A stretch of 64,000 nucleotides of DNA from Microthrixaceae bacterium (GTDB lineage Bacteria > Actinomycetota > Acidimicrobiia > Acidimicrobiales > Microtrichaceae). The stretch's first letter is position 1. Each line of letters opens with the position of its first letter. Below the pieces are notes generated by a model, which ran no database searches, was not told the origin of the DNA, and saw nothing but the letters and a program-made list of their open reading frames with translations. This document shows positions 1-9,215 of the stretch, one piece after another. The position numbers were made by a program, and so were the translations under genes. The stretch is from assembly GCA_020637215.1 (NCBI GenBank), contig JACJWI010000003.1, positions 62,001 to 126,000 of the forward strand. Reading direction: 5' to 3'.

Positions 1-403
1 GGACGACATCTCCGCGTACGAGGTCGGCCAGACCCTCGACGCCGACACGTTCGCCGCCGGCGACCTGATCGACGTCACCGCGGTGAGCAAGGGCAAGGGC
101 TTCGCCGGCGCCATGAAGCGCCACGGCTTCAAGGGCCAGGGCGCCTCGCACGGTGCGCACCGCGTGCACCGCAAGCCCGGCTCGATCGGCCAGTGCGCCA
201 CCCCGGCCCGCGTGTTCAAGGGCGTCCGCATGGCCGGTCGCACCGGCGGGACCAAGGTCACCACCCTGAACCTCGAGGTGGTCAAGGCCGACACCGACCA
301 GGAGGTCATCCTGGTCCGCGGTGCGGTGCCCGGCCCCACGGGCGGGGTCGTGCTGCTGCGCAACGCCGTGAAGCGCTCCGCCAGCAAGGAAGGTGCCGCC
401 TGA
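1..403 (+). CDS. rplC: Ribosomal protein uL3, C-terminal part (5' end outside window)
   Basis: Large-subunit protein L3, which binds 23S rRNA early in assembly. The reading frame is open from base 2, so the gene runs in from the left and only the last 133 residues are visible. The conserved stretch GKGFAGAMKRHGF and the later GSIGQCATPARVFKG are hallmarks of L3; the Gln-Gly region belongs to the loop reaching toward the peptidyl transferase centre. The GTG at 83 lies inside the protein and is not a start. The TGA stop shares one base with the rplD ATG, as expected in the S10 operon. Confidence 0.97.
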   Translation, partial: DDISAYEVGQTLDADTFAAGDLIDVTAVSKGKGFAGAMKRHGFKGQGASHGAHRVHRKPGSIGQCATPARVFKGVRMAGRTGGTKVTTLNLEVVKADTDQEVILVRGAVPGPTGGVVLLRNAVKRSASKEGAA

Positions 404-1059
404 TGGCCTCGATCACTCTCCACGACGCCTCCGGTGCCTCCACGGGCACCGTCGAGCTCGACGACGCCACCTTCGGCATCGAGCCCAACGTGGCCGTCAT
501 GCACCAGGTCGTCACCGCCCAGCTCGCCGCCAAGCGGGCCGGCACCCAGTCGACCCGGACCCGGGCCGAGGTCGCCGGCGGTGGCGCCAAGCCCTGGAAG
601 CAGAAGGGCACAGGCCGGGCCCGCGCCGGCTCGAGCCGGTCGCCGATCTGGCGTGGCGGCGGCGTCGCCCTGGGCCCCAAGCCCCGCAAGTACGACCAGA
701 AGACCCCCAAGAAGATGAAGCGCCTGGCGCTGCGCTCGGCCCTGTCGGACCGCGCTGCGGACGACAAGGTCGTGGTCGTCTCCGCCTGGGACTTCGACAC
801 CCCGTCGACCAAGGCCGCGGCCGCGGCGCTGGCCGCCATGGGCGTCGAGGGTCGGGCACTCGTCGTGCTGAGCCCCGACGACGTCACCGCCTGGAAGAGC
901 TTCCGCAACCTGCCGTCGGTGCACGTCCTCACCGCCGGTGAGCTCAACACCTACGACGTCCTGGTCAGCGACCACGTCGTGTTCACCGAGGCCACCCTGC
1001 CCACGTCCGCTCCGGCCGTCGCCGAGCCCGCCGCCGACACCTCCGAGGAAGGGGCCTGA
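403..1059 (+). CDS. rplD: Ribosomal protein uL4
   Basis: Large-subunit protein L4 (218 aa, a usual length), which lines the exit tunnel. The signature is the basic loop with TRTRAEVAGGGAKPWKQKGTG followed by SSRSPIWRGGG. The ATG at 403 overlaps the rplC stop (TGATG), implying translational coupling. The C-terminus is Ala/Pro/Glu-rich and poorly conserved. In some bacteria L4 autogenously represses the S10 operon, but the leader where this would act is outside the window. Confidence 0.97.
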   Translation: MASITLHDASGASTGTVELDDATFGIEPNVAVMHQVVTAQLAAKRAGTQSTRTRAEVAGGGAKPWKQKGTGRARAGSSRSPIWRGGGVALGPKPRKYDQKTPKKMKRLALRSALSDRAADDKVVVVSAWDFDTPSTKAAAAALAAMGVEGRALVVLSPDDVTAWKSFRNLPSVHVLTAGELNTYDVLVSDHVVFTEATLPTSAPAVAEPAADTSEEGA

Positions 1060-1061
1060 TC

Positions 1062-1358
1062 GTGAAGGATCCCCGCGACGTCATCATCCGGCCGGTCGTC
1101 TCCGAGAAGTCCTACGGGCTGCTCGACACCGGCGTCTACACCTTCATCGTCGCTCCCAGCGCCTCCAAGCCCGAGATCCGCGACGCGGTCCAGGCCATCT
1201 GGCCCGGCGTGAAGGTCAAGAAGGTCAACACGCTCAACCGCAAGGGCAAGAAGCGGCGCAACCGCCGTTCGCCCACCTTCGGCAGCCGGCCCGACACCAA
1301 GCGGGCCGTCGTCACCCTGGCCGAAGGTGACCAGATCGACCTGTTCGAGGTGAAGTGA
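1062..1358 (+). CDS. rplW: Ribosomal protein uL23
   Basis: L23 (98 aa) sits at the tunnel exit and is the docking site for trigger factor and SRP. The sequence DPRDVIIRPVVSEKSY followed by the NKKVNT-like VKKVNTLNRKGKKRR is typical of the family. The GTG start at 1062 lies two bases after the rplD stop, and no ATG fits better. Spacing and strand put it within the S10 operon. Confidence 0.96.
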   Translation: MKDPRDVIIRPVVSEKSYGLLDTGVYTFIVAPSASKPEIRDAVQAIWPGVKVKKVNTLNRKGKKRRNRRSPTFGSRPDTKRAVVTLAEGDQIDLFEVK

Positions 1359-1359
1359 C

Positions 1360-2196
<837 letters not shown>

Positions 2197-2211
2197 CAAG
2201 GGAGATCTGAG

Positions 2212-2496
2212 ATGCCTCGCAGCCTGAAGAAGGGTCCCTTCGTGGACGACCACCTGCTCAAGAAGGTGGACGACCTCAACGAGAAGGGCCAGAAGAACGT
2301 GATCAAGACCTGGTCGCGTCGCTCCACGATCATCCCCGAGATGGTCGGCCACACGATCGCCGTCCACGACGGCCGCAAGCACGTGCCGGTGTACGTGACC
2401 GAGTCGATGGTCGGCCACAAGCTCGGCGAGTTCGCTCCCACCCGGACCTTCAAGTTCCACGCCGGGCAGGAGAAGGGCGCGAGGGGTCGGCGATGA
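2212..2496 (+). CDS. rpsS: Ribosomal protein uS19
   Basis: Small-subunit head protein S19 (94 aa). It begins MPRSLKKGPFVDDHLLKK and contains the conserved TWSRRSTIIPEMVGHTIAVH and KLGEFAPTRTF blocks. A purine-rich ribosome-binding site (aagggaga) precedes the ATG. The stop overlaps the rplV start by four bases (ATGA). Confidence 0.97.
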   Translation: MPRSLKKGPFVDDHLLKKVDDLNEKGQKNVIKTWSRRSTIIPEMVGHTIAVHDGRKHVPVYVTESMVGHKLGEFAPTRTFKFHAGQEKGARGRR

Positions 2497-3199
2497 CCGG
2501 ACCCAAGACCAACGAGCGGCCCGGCGTTCGCGCCCAGCACCGCCACGCCCGGATGTCGGCCACCAAGGCCCGGGTCGTGCTCGACCTGATCCGGGGCAAG
2601 TCCGTGGCCGAGGCCCGGACCATCCTGCAGTTCTCCGAGCGGGGCGCGGCCGACGTCATCATCAAGGTGCTCGACTCCGCCGTCGCCAACGCGGCGAACA
2701 ACAACGACATCCCGCCCGAGGAGCTCTTCGTCGCCACCGCCTACGCGGACGAGGGCCCCACGCTCAAGCGCTGGCGCCCCCGGGCCCGCGGTCGGGCCAC
2801 CCGCATCCGCAAGCGCACCTGCCACATCACGATCATCGTGGGGCGCTACTCGGTCGAGGAGTTCGACCGGATCCGCGCCCGTCAGGCCGAGTCCGGCCGG
2901 GCCACCCCCGACGCCGCATCGGCCCGGGCCCGTCGCGTGGCCGGCAGCAAGCGCCGCTCCGGTGCCGCCGCCGAGGAGGCGCCGGCAGAGGACAGCACGG
3001 CAGAGGACAGCACCGTCGAAGAAAGCACGGTCGACGAGGCCGCGACCGACGAGGCGACCGCCGAGCAGGCCGGTGACGAGGCGGCGACCGACGAGGTCGT
3101 CTCCGACGCCGAGGCCGAGGCGGCCGACGATGCGGCCGACGCCGACTCCGACGCCTCCGACGACAGCGATGGCGAGACCGAGAAGAAGGACGAGGACTG

Positions 3200-3200
<1 letters not shown>
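2493..3200 (+). CDS. rplV: Ribosomal protein uL22 with long acidic C-terminal tail
   Basis: The L22 core occupies about residues 10-120 (RMSATKARVVLDLIRGK, then the tunnel hairpin LKRWRPRARGRATRIRKRTCH). The usual bacterial protein is about 110-120 aa; this one has 235. Residues 121-160 are mixed charge, and residues 161-235 are strongly acidic, with about 33 Asp/Glu in 75 positions plus many Ala, Ser and Thr and no predicted fold. The tail keeps the GC-rich codon use of the core, so a frameshift is unlikely. The start overlaps rpsS by ATGA, and the stop shares a base with rpsC. Confidence 0.95.
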
Positions 3201-4119
<919 letters not shown>

Positions 4120-4120
<1 letters not shown>

Positions 4121-4536
4121 TGTTGATGCCCCGCAAGGTCAAGCACCGCAAGCAGCACCGCGGCCGTACCAAGGGTGTCTCCAAGGGCGGCACCAACGTG
4201 ACCCACGGCCAGTACGGCATCCAGGCCCTCGAGCCCGGGTGGATCACCGCCCGCCAGATCGAGGCCGCCCGTATCGCCATGACCCGCCACATCAAGCGTG
4301 GCGGCAAGGTGTGGATCAACGTCTTCCCCGACAAGCCGGTGACCCAGAAGCCGGCCGAGACCCGGATGGGATCCGGCAAGGGCAACCCGGAGCGCTGGGT
4401 CGCCGTCGTGCGCCCCGGACGGGTGCTCTTCGAGCTCAGCTACCCCGACGACGCCATCGCCCGCGGTGCGCTGAACCGGGCCATCCAGAAGCTGCCGGTG
4501 AAGGCCAAGATCATCACCCGCGAGGAGGAGATCTGA
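4120..4536 (+). CDS. rplP: Ribosomal protein uL16
   Basis: L16 (138 aa) helps organise the A-site tRNA elbow region. It begins MLMPRKVKHRKQHRGR; the first ATG (4120) is preferred over the ATG two codons on because the usual family start is M-L-x-P-(K/R). TRHIKRGGKVWINVFPDKPVTQKPAETRMGSGKG is the conserved central block in shortened form here. It overlaps rpsC by one base and rpmC by one base. Confidence 0.97.
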
Positions 4537-4763
4537 TGGCGAAGGACACCAGCGTCGCCTCCCTGGGCGACGAGCAGCTGATCGAGCGCCTCGCCGAGGA
4601 GAAGGACCGCCTCTTCAAGCTGCGGTTCCAGCTGGCCACCGGCCAGCTCGAGAACTCGGCCCGGATCGGTCAGACCAAGAAGGACATCGCCCGCATCAAC
4701 ACCGAGCTGCGGGCCCGTGAGATCGCGGCGGCAGAAGCCGCGATCGGGAGCGAGGCGTCATGA
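4536..4763 (+). CDS. rpmC: Ribosomal protein uL29
   Basis: A small two-helix protein (75 aa) near the tunnel exit, close to L23. The pattern LAEEKDRLFKLRFQLATGQLEN followed by I-x-x-T-K-K-D-I-A-R is characteristic. The start ATG at 4536 shares a base with the rplP TGA. The N-terminus has a short extra MAKDTSVAS. The stop overlaps rpsQ by four bases. Confidence 0.95.
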   Translation: MAKDTSVASLGDEQLIERLAEEKDRLFKLRFQLATGQLENSARIGQTKKDIARINTELRAREIAAAEAAIGSEAS

Positions 4764-5041
4764 GCGACGACACCGCGACGACCGGCACAGAGCGCAACGC
4801 CCGCAAGGTGCGCGAGGGCATCGTCACGTCCAACAAGATGGAGCGCACCGCCATCGTCACCGTGACCGAGCGTGTCCGTCACCCCCGGTACAACAAGACG
4901 ATGCAGCAGGACAAGAAGCTGTACGTCCACGACGAGACCAACGACCTCAACGTCGGCGACCGCGTGCGCGTCATGGAGACCCGGCCGCTGTCCAAGCTGA
5001 AGCGCTGGCGGGTCCTCGAGATCGTGGAGCGCGCCCGATGA
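4760..5041 (+). CDS. rpsQ: Ribosomal protein uS17
   Basis: S17 (93 aa) is a primary 16S rRNA binder with an OB fold. KVREGIVTSNKMERTAIVTVTERVRHP and the C-terminal GDRVRVMETRPLSKLKRWR match the family. The first fifteen or so residues are a Thr/Asp-rich extension, common in actinobacteria. ATGA overlap with rpmC and overlap with rplN indicate coupled translation. Confidence 0.96.
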   Translation: MSDDTATTGTERNARKVREGIVTSNKMERTAIVTVTERVRHPRYNKTMQQDKKLYVHDETNDLNVGDRVRVMETRPLSKLKRWRVLEIVERAR

Positions 5042-5406
5042 TCCAGCAGGAGAGCCGCCTCCGGGTGGCCGACAACTCCGGAGCCCGAGAGGTGCTCGTC
5101 ATCAAGGTCCTCGGTGGCTCCCGCCGCCGGTACGCCTCGATCGGCGACATCTTCGTGGCCACCGTCAAGGACGCCCTGCCGGGCGCGGCGGTCAAGAAGG
5201 GCGACGTCGTCAAGTGCGTCGTCGTGCGCACCAAGAAGGAGCGGCGTCGTCCCGACGGCAGCTACATCCGCTTCGACGAGAACGCGGCTGTCCTCATCAA
5301 CGACCAGAAGCTGCCCCGCGGGACCCGCATCTTCGGCCCCGTCGGACGTGAGCTGCGCGACAAGAAGTTCATGCGCATCGTGTCGCTCGCCCCGGAGGTG
5401 ATCTGA
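5038..5406 (+). CDS. rplN: Ribosomal protein uL14
   Basis: L14 (122 aa, standard length) forms intersubunit bridges. It starts MIQQESRLRVADNSGAREVL and contains VVVRTKKERRRPDGSYIRFDENAAV, both hallmark segments. The ATG at 5038 overlaps the rpsQ stop. A perfect anti-Shine-Dalgarno match (GGAGGTGAT, 5394-5402) lies in its last codons and serves rplX. Confidence 0.97.
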   Translation: MIQQESRLRVADNSGAREVLVIKVLGGSRRRYASIGDIFVATVKDALPGAAVKKGDVVKCVVVRTKKERRRPDGSYIRFDENAAVLINDQKLPRGTRIFGPVGRELRDKKFMRIVSLAPEVI

Positions 5407-5409
5407 CCC

Positions 5410-5724
5410 ATGGCGAACCTGAAGATCCGCAAGGGCGACCGCGTCCGGGTCCTGTCCGGCAAGGACAAGGGCAAGGAGGGCGAGGTCATGTCGGTCGACC
5501 CGGCCGCCAACAAGGCGATCGTCGAGGGCGTCAACGTGGCCAAGCGCCACCAGAAGCCCACCCGCTCCATGCAGCAGGGCGGCATCATCGACAAGGCGAT
5601 GCCGATCCACGTGTCGAACCTGGCCCTGATCGACAGCACCGGCAAGGCGACCCGAGCCGGCTACCGCATCGGAGCGGACGGGACCAAGACCCGTGTCGCC
5701 CGCAGCAACGGAGGTGAGCTGTGA
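5410..5724 (+). CDS. rplX: Ribosomal protein uL24
   Basis: L24 (104 aa) is an assembly-initiating protein with a KOW motif, seen in KGDRVRVLSGKDKGKEGEVM near the N-terminus. The later VEGVNVAKRHQKPT is also conserved. It is preceded by an unusually strong ribosome-binding site inside the end of rplN, which fixes the ATG at 5410. The stop overlaps the rplE GTG. Confidence 0.96.
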   Translation: MANLKIRKGDRVRVLSGKDKGKEGEVMSVDPAANKAIVEGVNVAKRHQKPTRSMQQGGIIDKAMPIHVSNLALIDSTGKATRAGYRIGADGTKTRVARSNGGEL

Positions 5725-6293
5725 GCACCGCCACGGCGATCGTCCCCCGCCTGAAGACCCGCTACAACGACGAGATCCGCTCGCAGTTGCTGGAGTCCCT
5801 GGGCCTGGGCAACATCATGGAGGTCCCCCGCCTCGAGAAGATCGTGGTCAACGTCGGCGCCGGCAAGGCGACCGAGAACCGCGGCCTGCTCGACAAGGTC
5901 GTCGAGGACCTGACCGCCATCTGCGGTCAGAAGCCGGTCATCACCAAGGCCAAGAAGTCGATCGCGGGCTTCAAGCTCCGCGAGGGCAACGCCATCGGCG
6001 TCAAGGTGACGCTGCGCGGCGACAACATGTGGGAGTTCTTCGACCGGCTGATCACGCTGGCGATCCCCCGCATCCGCGACTTCCGGGGCCTGTCGTCGAA
6101 GAGCTTCGACGGCCGGGGCAACTACACCTTCGGCGTGACCGAACAGTTGATCTTCCCCGAGATCGACTACGACAAGATCGATGCCTCACGGGGCATGGAC
6201 ATCACGATCGTGACCACCGCTCGAACCGATGCCGAAGGCCGCGCCCTGTTGGACGCCTTCGGCTTCCCGTTCCGTCGTGAAGGGCAGCAGTAA
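5721..6293 (+). CDS. rplE: Ribosomal protein uL5
   Basis: L5 (190 aa) binds 5S rRNA. Recognised by MEVPRLEKIVVNVGAGKA, by GQKPVITKAKKSIAGFKLREG, and by the C-terminal region that includes FPEIDYDKIDASRGMDI. The GTG at 5721 overlaps the rplX stop (GTGA), and the next in-frame start would remove conserved sequence. It ends overlapping rpsN by one base. Confidence 0.97.
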   Translation: MSTATAIVPRLKTRYNDEIRSQLLESLGLGNIMEVPRLEKIVVNVGAGKATENRGLLDKVVEDLTAICGQKPVITKAKKSIAGFKLREGNAIGVKVTLRGDNMWEFFDRLITLAIPRIRDFRGLSSKSFDGRGNYTFGVTEQLIFPEIDYDKIDASRGMDITIVTTARTDAEGRALLDAFGFPFRREGQQ

Positions 6294-6478
6294 TGGCGAC
6301 CGAGGCTCTGAAGCAGAAGCAGCAGCGCAAGCCCAAGTTCAAGGTGCGGGCCTACACCCGGTGCCGCCGGTGTGGCCGGCCGCGCTCGGTGTACCGCAAG
6401 TTCGGCCTCTGCCGCGTGTGCCTGCGAGAGCTCGCACACGCGGGAGAGATCCCGGGCGTGACCAAGGCCAGCTGGTGA
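6293..6478 (+). CDS. rpsN: Ribosomal protein uS14, zinc-binding type Z
   Basis: A short S14 (61 aa) of the C+ type: two CxxC pairs (CRRC near residue 24 and CRVC near residue 40) make a zinc ribbon. Some actinobacteria also carry a longer zinc-free paralogue expressed under zinc limitation, but none is visible here. The ATG at 6293 shares a base with the rplE TAA. Confidence 0.96.
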   Translation: MATEALKQKQQRKPKFKVRAYTRCRRCGRPRSVYRKFGLCRVCLRELAHAGEIPGVTKASW

Positions 6479-6494
6479 GGGGAGGGAGCACGAC

Positions 6495-6899
6495 ATGACC
6501 ATGACCGACCCCATCGCCGACATGCTGACCCGCATCCGCAACGCGAACATCGCGATGCACGACGACGTCAGGATGCCCTCGTCCAAGCTGAAGGAGGCCC
6601 TCGCCGGCCTGCTCCAGAAAGAGGGCTACATCGTCGGGTTCTCCGTGACCGACAACCCGTCGGGCCCCGGCCAGTTCCTGAACATCGACATGAAGTACTC
6701 CGAGGAGCGACGCCGGGTGATCTCCGGCATCCGTCGTGTCTCCAAGCCGGGACTTCGCGTCTACCGCAAGCACGACGAGCTCGAGCGCGTCCTCGGAGGC
6801 CTCGGCATCGCCGTCCTGTCCACGAGCAAGGGACTCATGACCGACCGCGAGGCGCGCCGCCAGCGGGTCGGCGGTGAAGTCCTCTGCCACGTCTGGTGA
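6495..6899 (+). CDS. rpsH: Ribosomal protein uS8
   Basis: S8 (134 aa) is a central-domain 16S rRNA binder. DPIADMLTRIRNAN at the N-terminus and the C-terminal GLGIAVLSTSKGLMTDREARRQRVGGEVLC are conserved. The ribosome-binding site ggaggg lies about nine bases before the ATG at 6495, which favours it over the ATG two codons later. S8 is the classical repressor of the spc operon in E. coli; whether it acts so here is unknown. Confidence 0.97.
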   Translation: MTMTDPIADMLTRIRNANIAMHDDVRMPSSKLKEALAGLLQKEGYIVGFSVTDNPSGPGQFLNIDMKYSEERRRVISGIRRVSKPGLRVYRKHDELERVLGGLGIAVLSTSKGLMTDREARRQRVGGEVLCHVW

Positions 6900-6908
6900 G
6901 GTGAGCCC

Positions 6909-7445
6909 ATGTCTCGAATCGGCAAGGCACCCATCGCCGTCCCGAGCGGCGTGACCGTCACCCTCGACGGGCAGTCCATCTCGGTCAAGGGCCCCAAGGG
7001 CGAGCTGTCGCGCACCTACTCCGAGCTGATCTCGGTCCGCCAGGACGGCGAGGAGCTCGTGGTGGAGCGCAGCGGCGACGACCGCGACTCCCGGGCCCAG
7101 CACGGCCTGGTCCGCTCCTTGATCCAGAACATGGTGACCGGCGTGACCCAGGGCTTCCAGAAGGACCTGGAGATCGTCGGCGTCGGCTACCGGGCCCAGG
7201 CCAAGGGGCAGGGCCTCGAGCTGTCGCTCGGGTTCTCGCACCCGGTCGTGGTCGACGCCCCCGACGGCATCTCCTTCAACGTCCCGGCGCCGACCCGCAT
7301 CGAGGTCCACGGGATCGACAAGCAGCTGGTCGGCCAGGTGGCCGCCAACATCCGTGAGTGGCGCAAGCCGGAGCCCTACAAGGGCAAGGGCGTGCGCTAC
7401 GCCGACGAGCATGTCCGCCGCAAGGCCGGCAAGGCCGGCAAGTGA
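6909..7445 (+). CDS. rplF: Ribosomal protein uL6
   Basis: L6 (178 aa) lies near the GTPase-associated region. The protein begins MSRIGKAPIAVPSGV and has the duplicated L6 fold, with the second copy containing GVGYRAQAKGQGLELSLGFSHPV. The C-terminus EPYKGKGVRYADEHVRRKAGKAGK is typical. It follows rpsH by nine bases. Confidence 0.97.
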   Translation: MSRIGKAPIAVPSGVTVTLDGQSISVKGPKGELSRTYSELISVRQDGEELVVERSGDDRDSRAQHGLVRSLIQNMVTGVTQGFQKDLEIVGVGYRAQAKGQGLELSLGFSHPVVVDAPDGISFNVPAPTRIEVHGIDKQLVGQVAANIREWRKPEPYKGKGVRYADEHVRRKAGKAGK

Positions 7446-7458
7446 CAGGTGCGCAACC

Positions 7459-7824
7459 ATGAGTGACAAGTCCAAGCAGAAGCGTGACAGCCGCATCCGT
7501 CGTCACGCCCGGGTGCGCCGCCAGGTCATGGGCACCCCCGAGCGTCCGCGCCTGGCCGTGTTCCGATCGAACCGCCACGTGGTCGCCCAGGTGATCGACG
7601 ACCGCGCCGGTGTCACCCTCGCCGCCGCCTCCACGCTGGAGGGCGACCTGCGCTCCGGTGCCACCGGCAACGTCGCCGCCGCGGCCCGGGTCGGCACGCT
7701 CGTCGCCGAGCGGGCCAAGGCCGCCGGCATCGAGCAGGTGGTCTTCGACCGGGGCGGCTTCCGCTACCACGGTCGCGTCGCCGCCCTCGCGGATGCCGCC
7801 CGAGACGCAGGACTGGAGTTCTGA
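7459..7824 (+). CDS. rplR: Ribosomal protein uL18
   Basis: L18 (121 aa) contacts 5S rRNA together with L5. Conserved: RIRRHARVRRQVMGTPERPRLAVFRSNRH, and the C-terminal FDRGGFRYHGRVAALADAAREAGL-like end. The ATG at 7459 was chosen because a longer frame upstream overlaps rplF without family similarity. The stop shares a base with rpsE. Confidence 0.96.
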   Translation: MSDKSKQKRDSRIRRHARVRRQVMGTPERPRLAVFRSNRHVVAQVIDDRAGVTLAAASTLEGDLRSGATGNVAAAARVGTLVAERAKAAGIEQVVFDRGGFRYHGRVAALADAARDAGLEF

Positions 7825-8387
7825 TGGCCCCGAACAACGACATGGACCTGCGCGAGTCACGGGTCATCAACATCAACCGCGTCGCCAAGGTGGTGAAGGG
7901 CGGCCGTCGGTTCTCCTTCACCGCCCTGGTGGTGATCGGCGACGGCAACGGCCGGGTCGGCCTCGGCTACGGAAAGGCCAAGGAGGTGCCGCTCGCCATC
8001 CAGAAGGGGACCGAGGAGGCGCGCAAGAACCTCTTCACCGTCCCCCTCGCCGGCGGCACCATCATCCACCCGGTCATCGGCGTGGTCGGCGCCGGGCGCG
8101 TCCTGCTCAAGCCCGCCGCTCCCGGTACCGGCGTCATCGCCGGCGGTGCGGCCCGCGCCATCCTCGAAGAGGCCGGCATCCACGACGTGCTGTGCAAGTC
8201 GCTCGGCTCGTCGAACTACATCAACATCGCCAAGGCCACCGTCGACGGCCTCCGTCAGCAGCGCCGGCCCGACGAGATCGCCGCGCTGCGGGGTCTCCCG
8301 GTCGACGAGATCATCCCGGCGGGCCTGCTTCGGGCCTACCAGGAGTCCGAGCGGGGTCCGGCGCCCGAGCCCACCGAGGTGGCGTGA
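7824..8387 (+). CDS. rpsE: Ribosomal protein uS5
   Basis: S5 (187 aa) acts in decoding fidelity and at the mRNA entry site. The double-stranded-RNA-binding N-terminal domain includes VINRVAKVVKGGRRFSFTALVVIGD-like sequence, and the second domain includes GAGRVLLKPAAPGTGVIAGG and SLGSSNYINIAKAT. It overlaps rplR and rpmD by one base each. Confidence 0.97.
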   Translation: MAPNNDMDLRESRVININRVAKVVKGGRRFSFTALVVIGDGNGRVGLGYGKAKEVPLAIQKGTEEARKNLFTVPLAGGTIIHPVIGVVGAGRVLLKPAAPGTGVIAGGAARAILEEAGIHDVLCKSLGSSNYINIAKATVDGLRQQRRPDEIAALRGLPVDEIIPAGLLRAYQESERGPAPEPTEVA

Positions 8388-8569
8388 TGGCTCAGATCAA
8401 GGTCACCCAGGTGCGGTCCTCGATCGGCACCAAGCCCAAGCAGCGCGGCACCCTGCGAGCCCTCGGCCTCGGCCGGATCGGCAAGAGCCACGTCCTGGAG
8501 GACACCCCCGACCTGCGGGGCCAGCTCCAGAAGGTGCCGCACCTCATCGAGATCGAGGAGCTGGACTGA
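8387..8569 (+). CDS. rpmD: Ribosomal protein uL30
   Basis: A 60-residue L30. The pattern IKVTQVRSSIGTKPKQRGTLRALGLGRIGKS matches the family, whose bacterial members are about 58-62 aa. The ATG at 8387 shares its first base with the rpsE TGA. It precedes rplO by one base, as usual in the spc operon. Confidence 0.96.
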   Translation: MAQIKVTQVRSSIGTKPKQRGTLRALGLGRIGKSHVLEDTPDLRGQLQKVPHLIEIEELD

Positions 8570-8570
8570 C

Positions 8571-9056
8571 ATGAAGATCCATGACCTCAAGCCGGCCGAC
8601 GGGTCGCGCAAGCGGCGCAAGCGCGTCGGTCGCGGCATCGGCGGCAAGGGCGGCAAGACCGCCGGCCGCGGCACCAAGGGCCAGAAGGCGCGCGACACCA
8701 TCCCGGTGAGCTTCGAGGGCGGCCAGCTCCCGTTGTCCATGCGGGTGCCCAAGCTGCGCGGCTTCAACAACCCGTTCCGGGTCGAGTACCAGGCGATCAA
8801 CCTCGACACGATCGCGGCGTCGGGCCTCGACGAGATCACCCCCGACACGCTGCGCTCCAAGGGCCTCGTGTCCAAGGGGGCGCTGGTCAAGGTGCTCGGT
8901 CGCGGCGAGATCGACCGCAAGGTCACCGTGAAGGTGCACGCCGTGTCGGCCTCGGCCGAGGCGGCGATCACCGCCGCGGGGGGCACGGTGGAGAAGCTGC
9001 CGCTGCCGTTCGCTGTGCGGCCGGCCTTCTCCGGCTCCGCCCACACCAACCGCTGA
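8571..9056 (+). CDS. rplO: Ribosomal protein uL15
   Basis: L15 (161 aa) is a late-assembly protein. Glycine- and lysine-rich N-terminus (KRRKRVGRGIGGKGGKTAGRGTKGQKAR) followed by the GFEGGQ-like SFEGGQLPLSMRVPKLRGF segment. It is the last gene of the tightly packed ribosomal block before a 159-base gap that holds a hairpin and a possible secY promoter. Confidence 0.97.
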   Translation: MKIHDLKPADGSRKRRKRVGRGIGGKGGKTAGRGTKGQKARDTIPVSFEGGQLPLSMRVPKLRGFNNPFRVEYQAINLDTIAASGLDEITPDTLRSKGLVSKGALVKVLGRGEIDRKVTVKVHAVSASAEAAITAAGGTVEKLPLPFAVRPAFSGSAHTNR

Positions 9057-9060
9057 CGGA

Positions 9061-9084
9061 TCCGGGGCCCCGAGCGGCCCCGGA
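9061..9084 (+). terminator. GC hairpin downstream of rplO
   Basis: Perfect 9-bp stem (TCCGGGGCC at 9061-9069 with GGCCCCGGA at 9076-9084) and a 6-base loop, five bases after the rplO stop. There is no U-tract, so it may attenuate rather than end transcription; secY is expected to remain partly co-transcribed. Confidence 0.5.
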
Positions 9085-9109
9085 CCCCGTCGGGGCGGCG
9101 GCGCTCGGC

Positions 9110-9115
9110 TACCCT
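9110..9115 (+). promoter_or_regulatory. Possible -10 box for secY-adk
   Basis: TACCCT stands out in the GC-rich gap between rplO and secY and fits the TANNNT pattern seen throughout the window. It would give a leader of roughly 95 bases before the secY GTG. No clear -35 element is seen. Confidence 0.35.
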
Positions 9116-9215
9116 CGGCCACCGGCCGCAGGCGCCGATCGCATCCGCTCAGGCCCGAACCGAACCGGTCGACGGTGATCGGGTCCGCCCGACACCAATC
9201 CGCCCAGGAGCTGCA

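Noticed and set aside
83..403. A separate gene starting at the GTG at 83
   Set aside because: The frame is open to base 2 and the upstream codons continue the L3 sequence.
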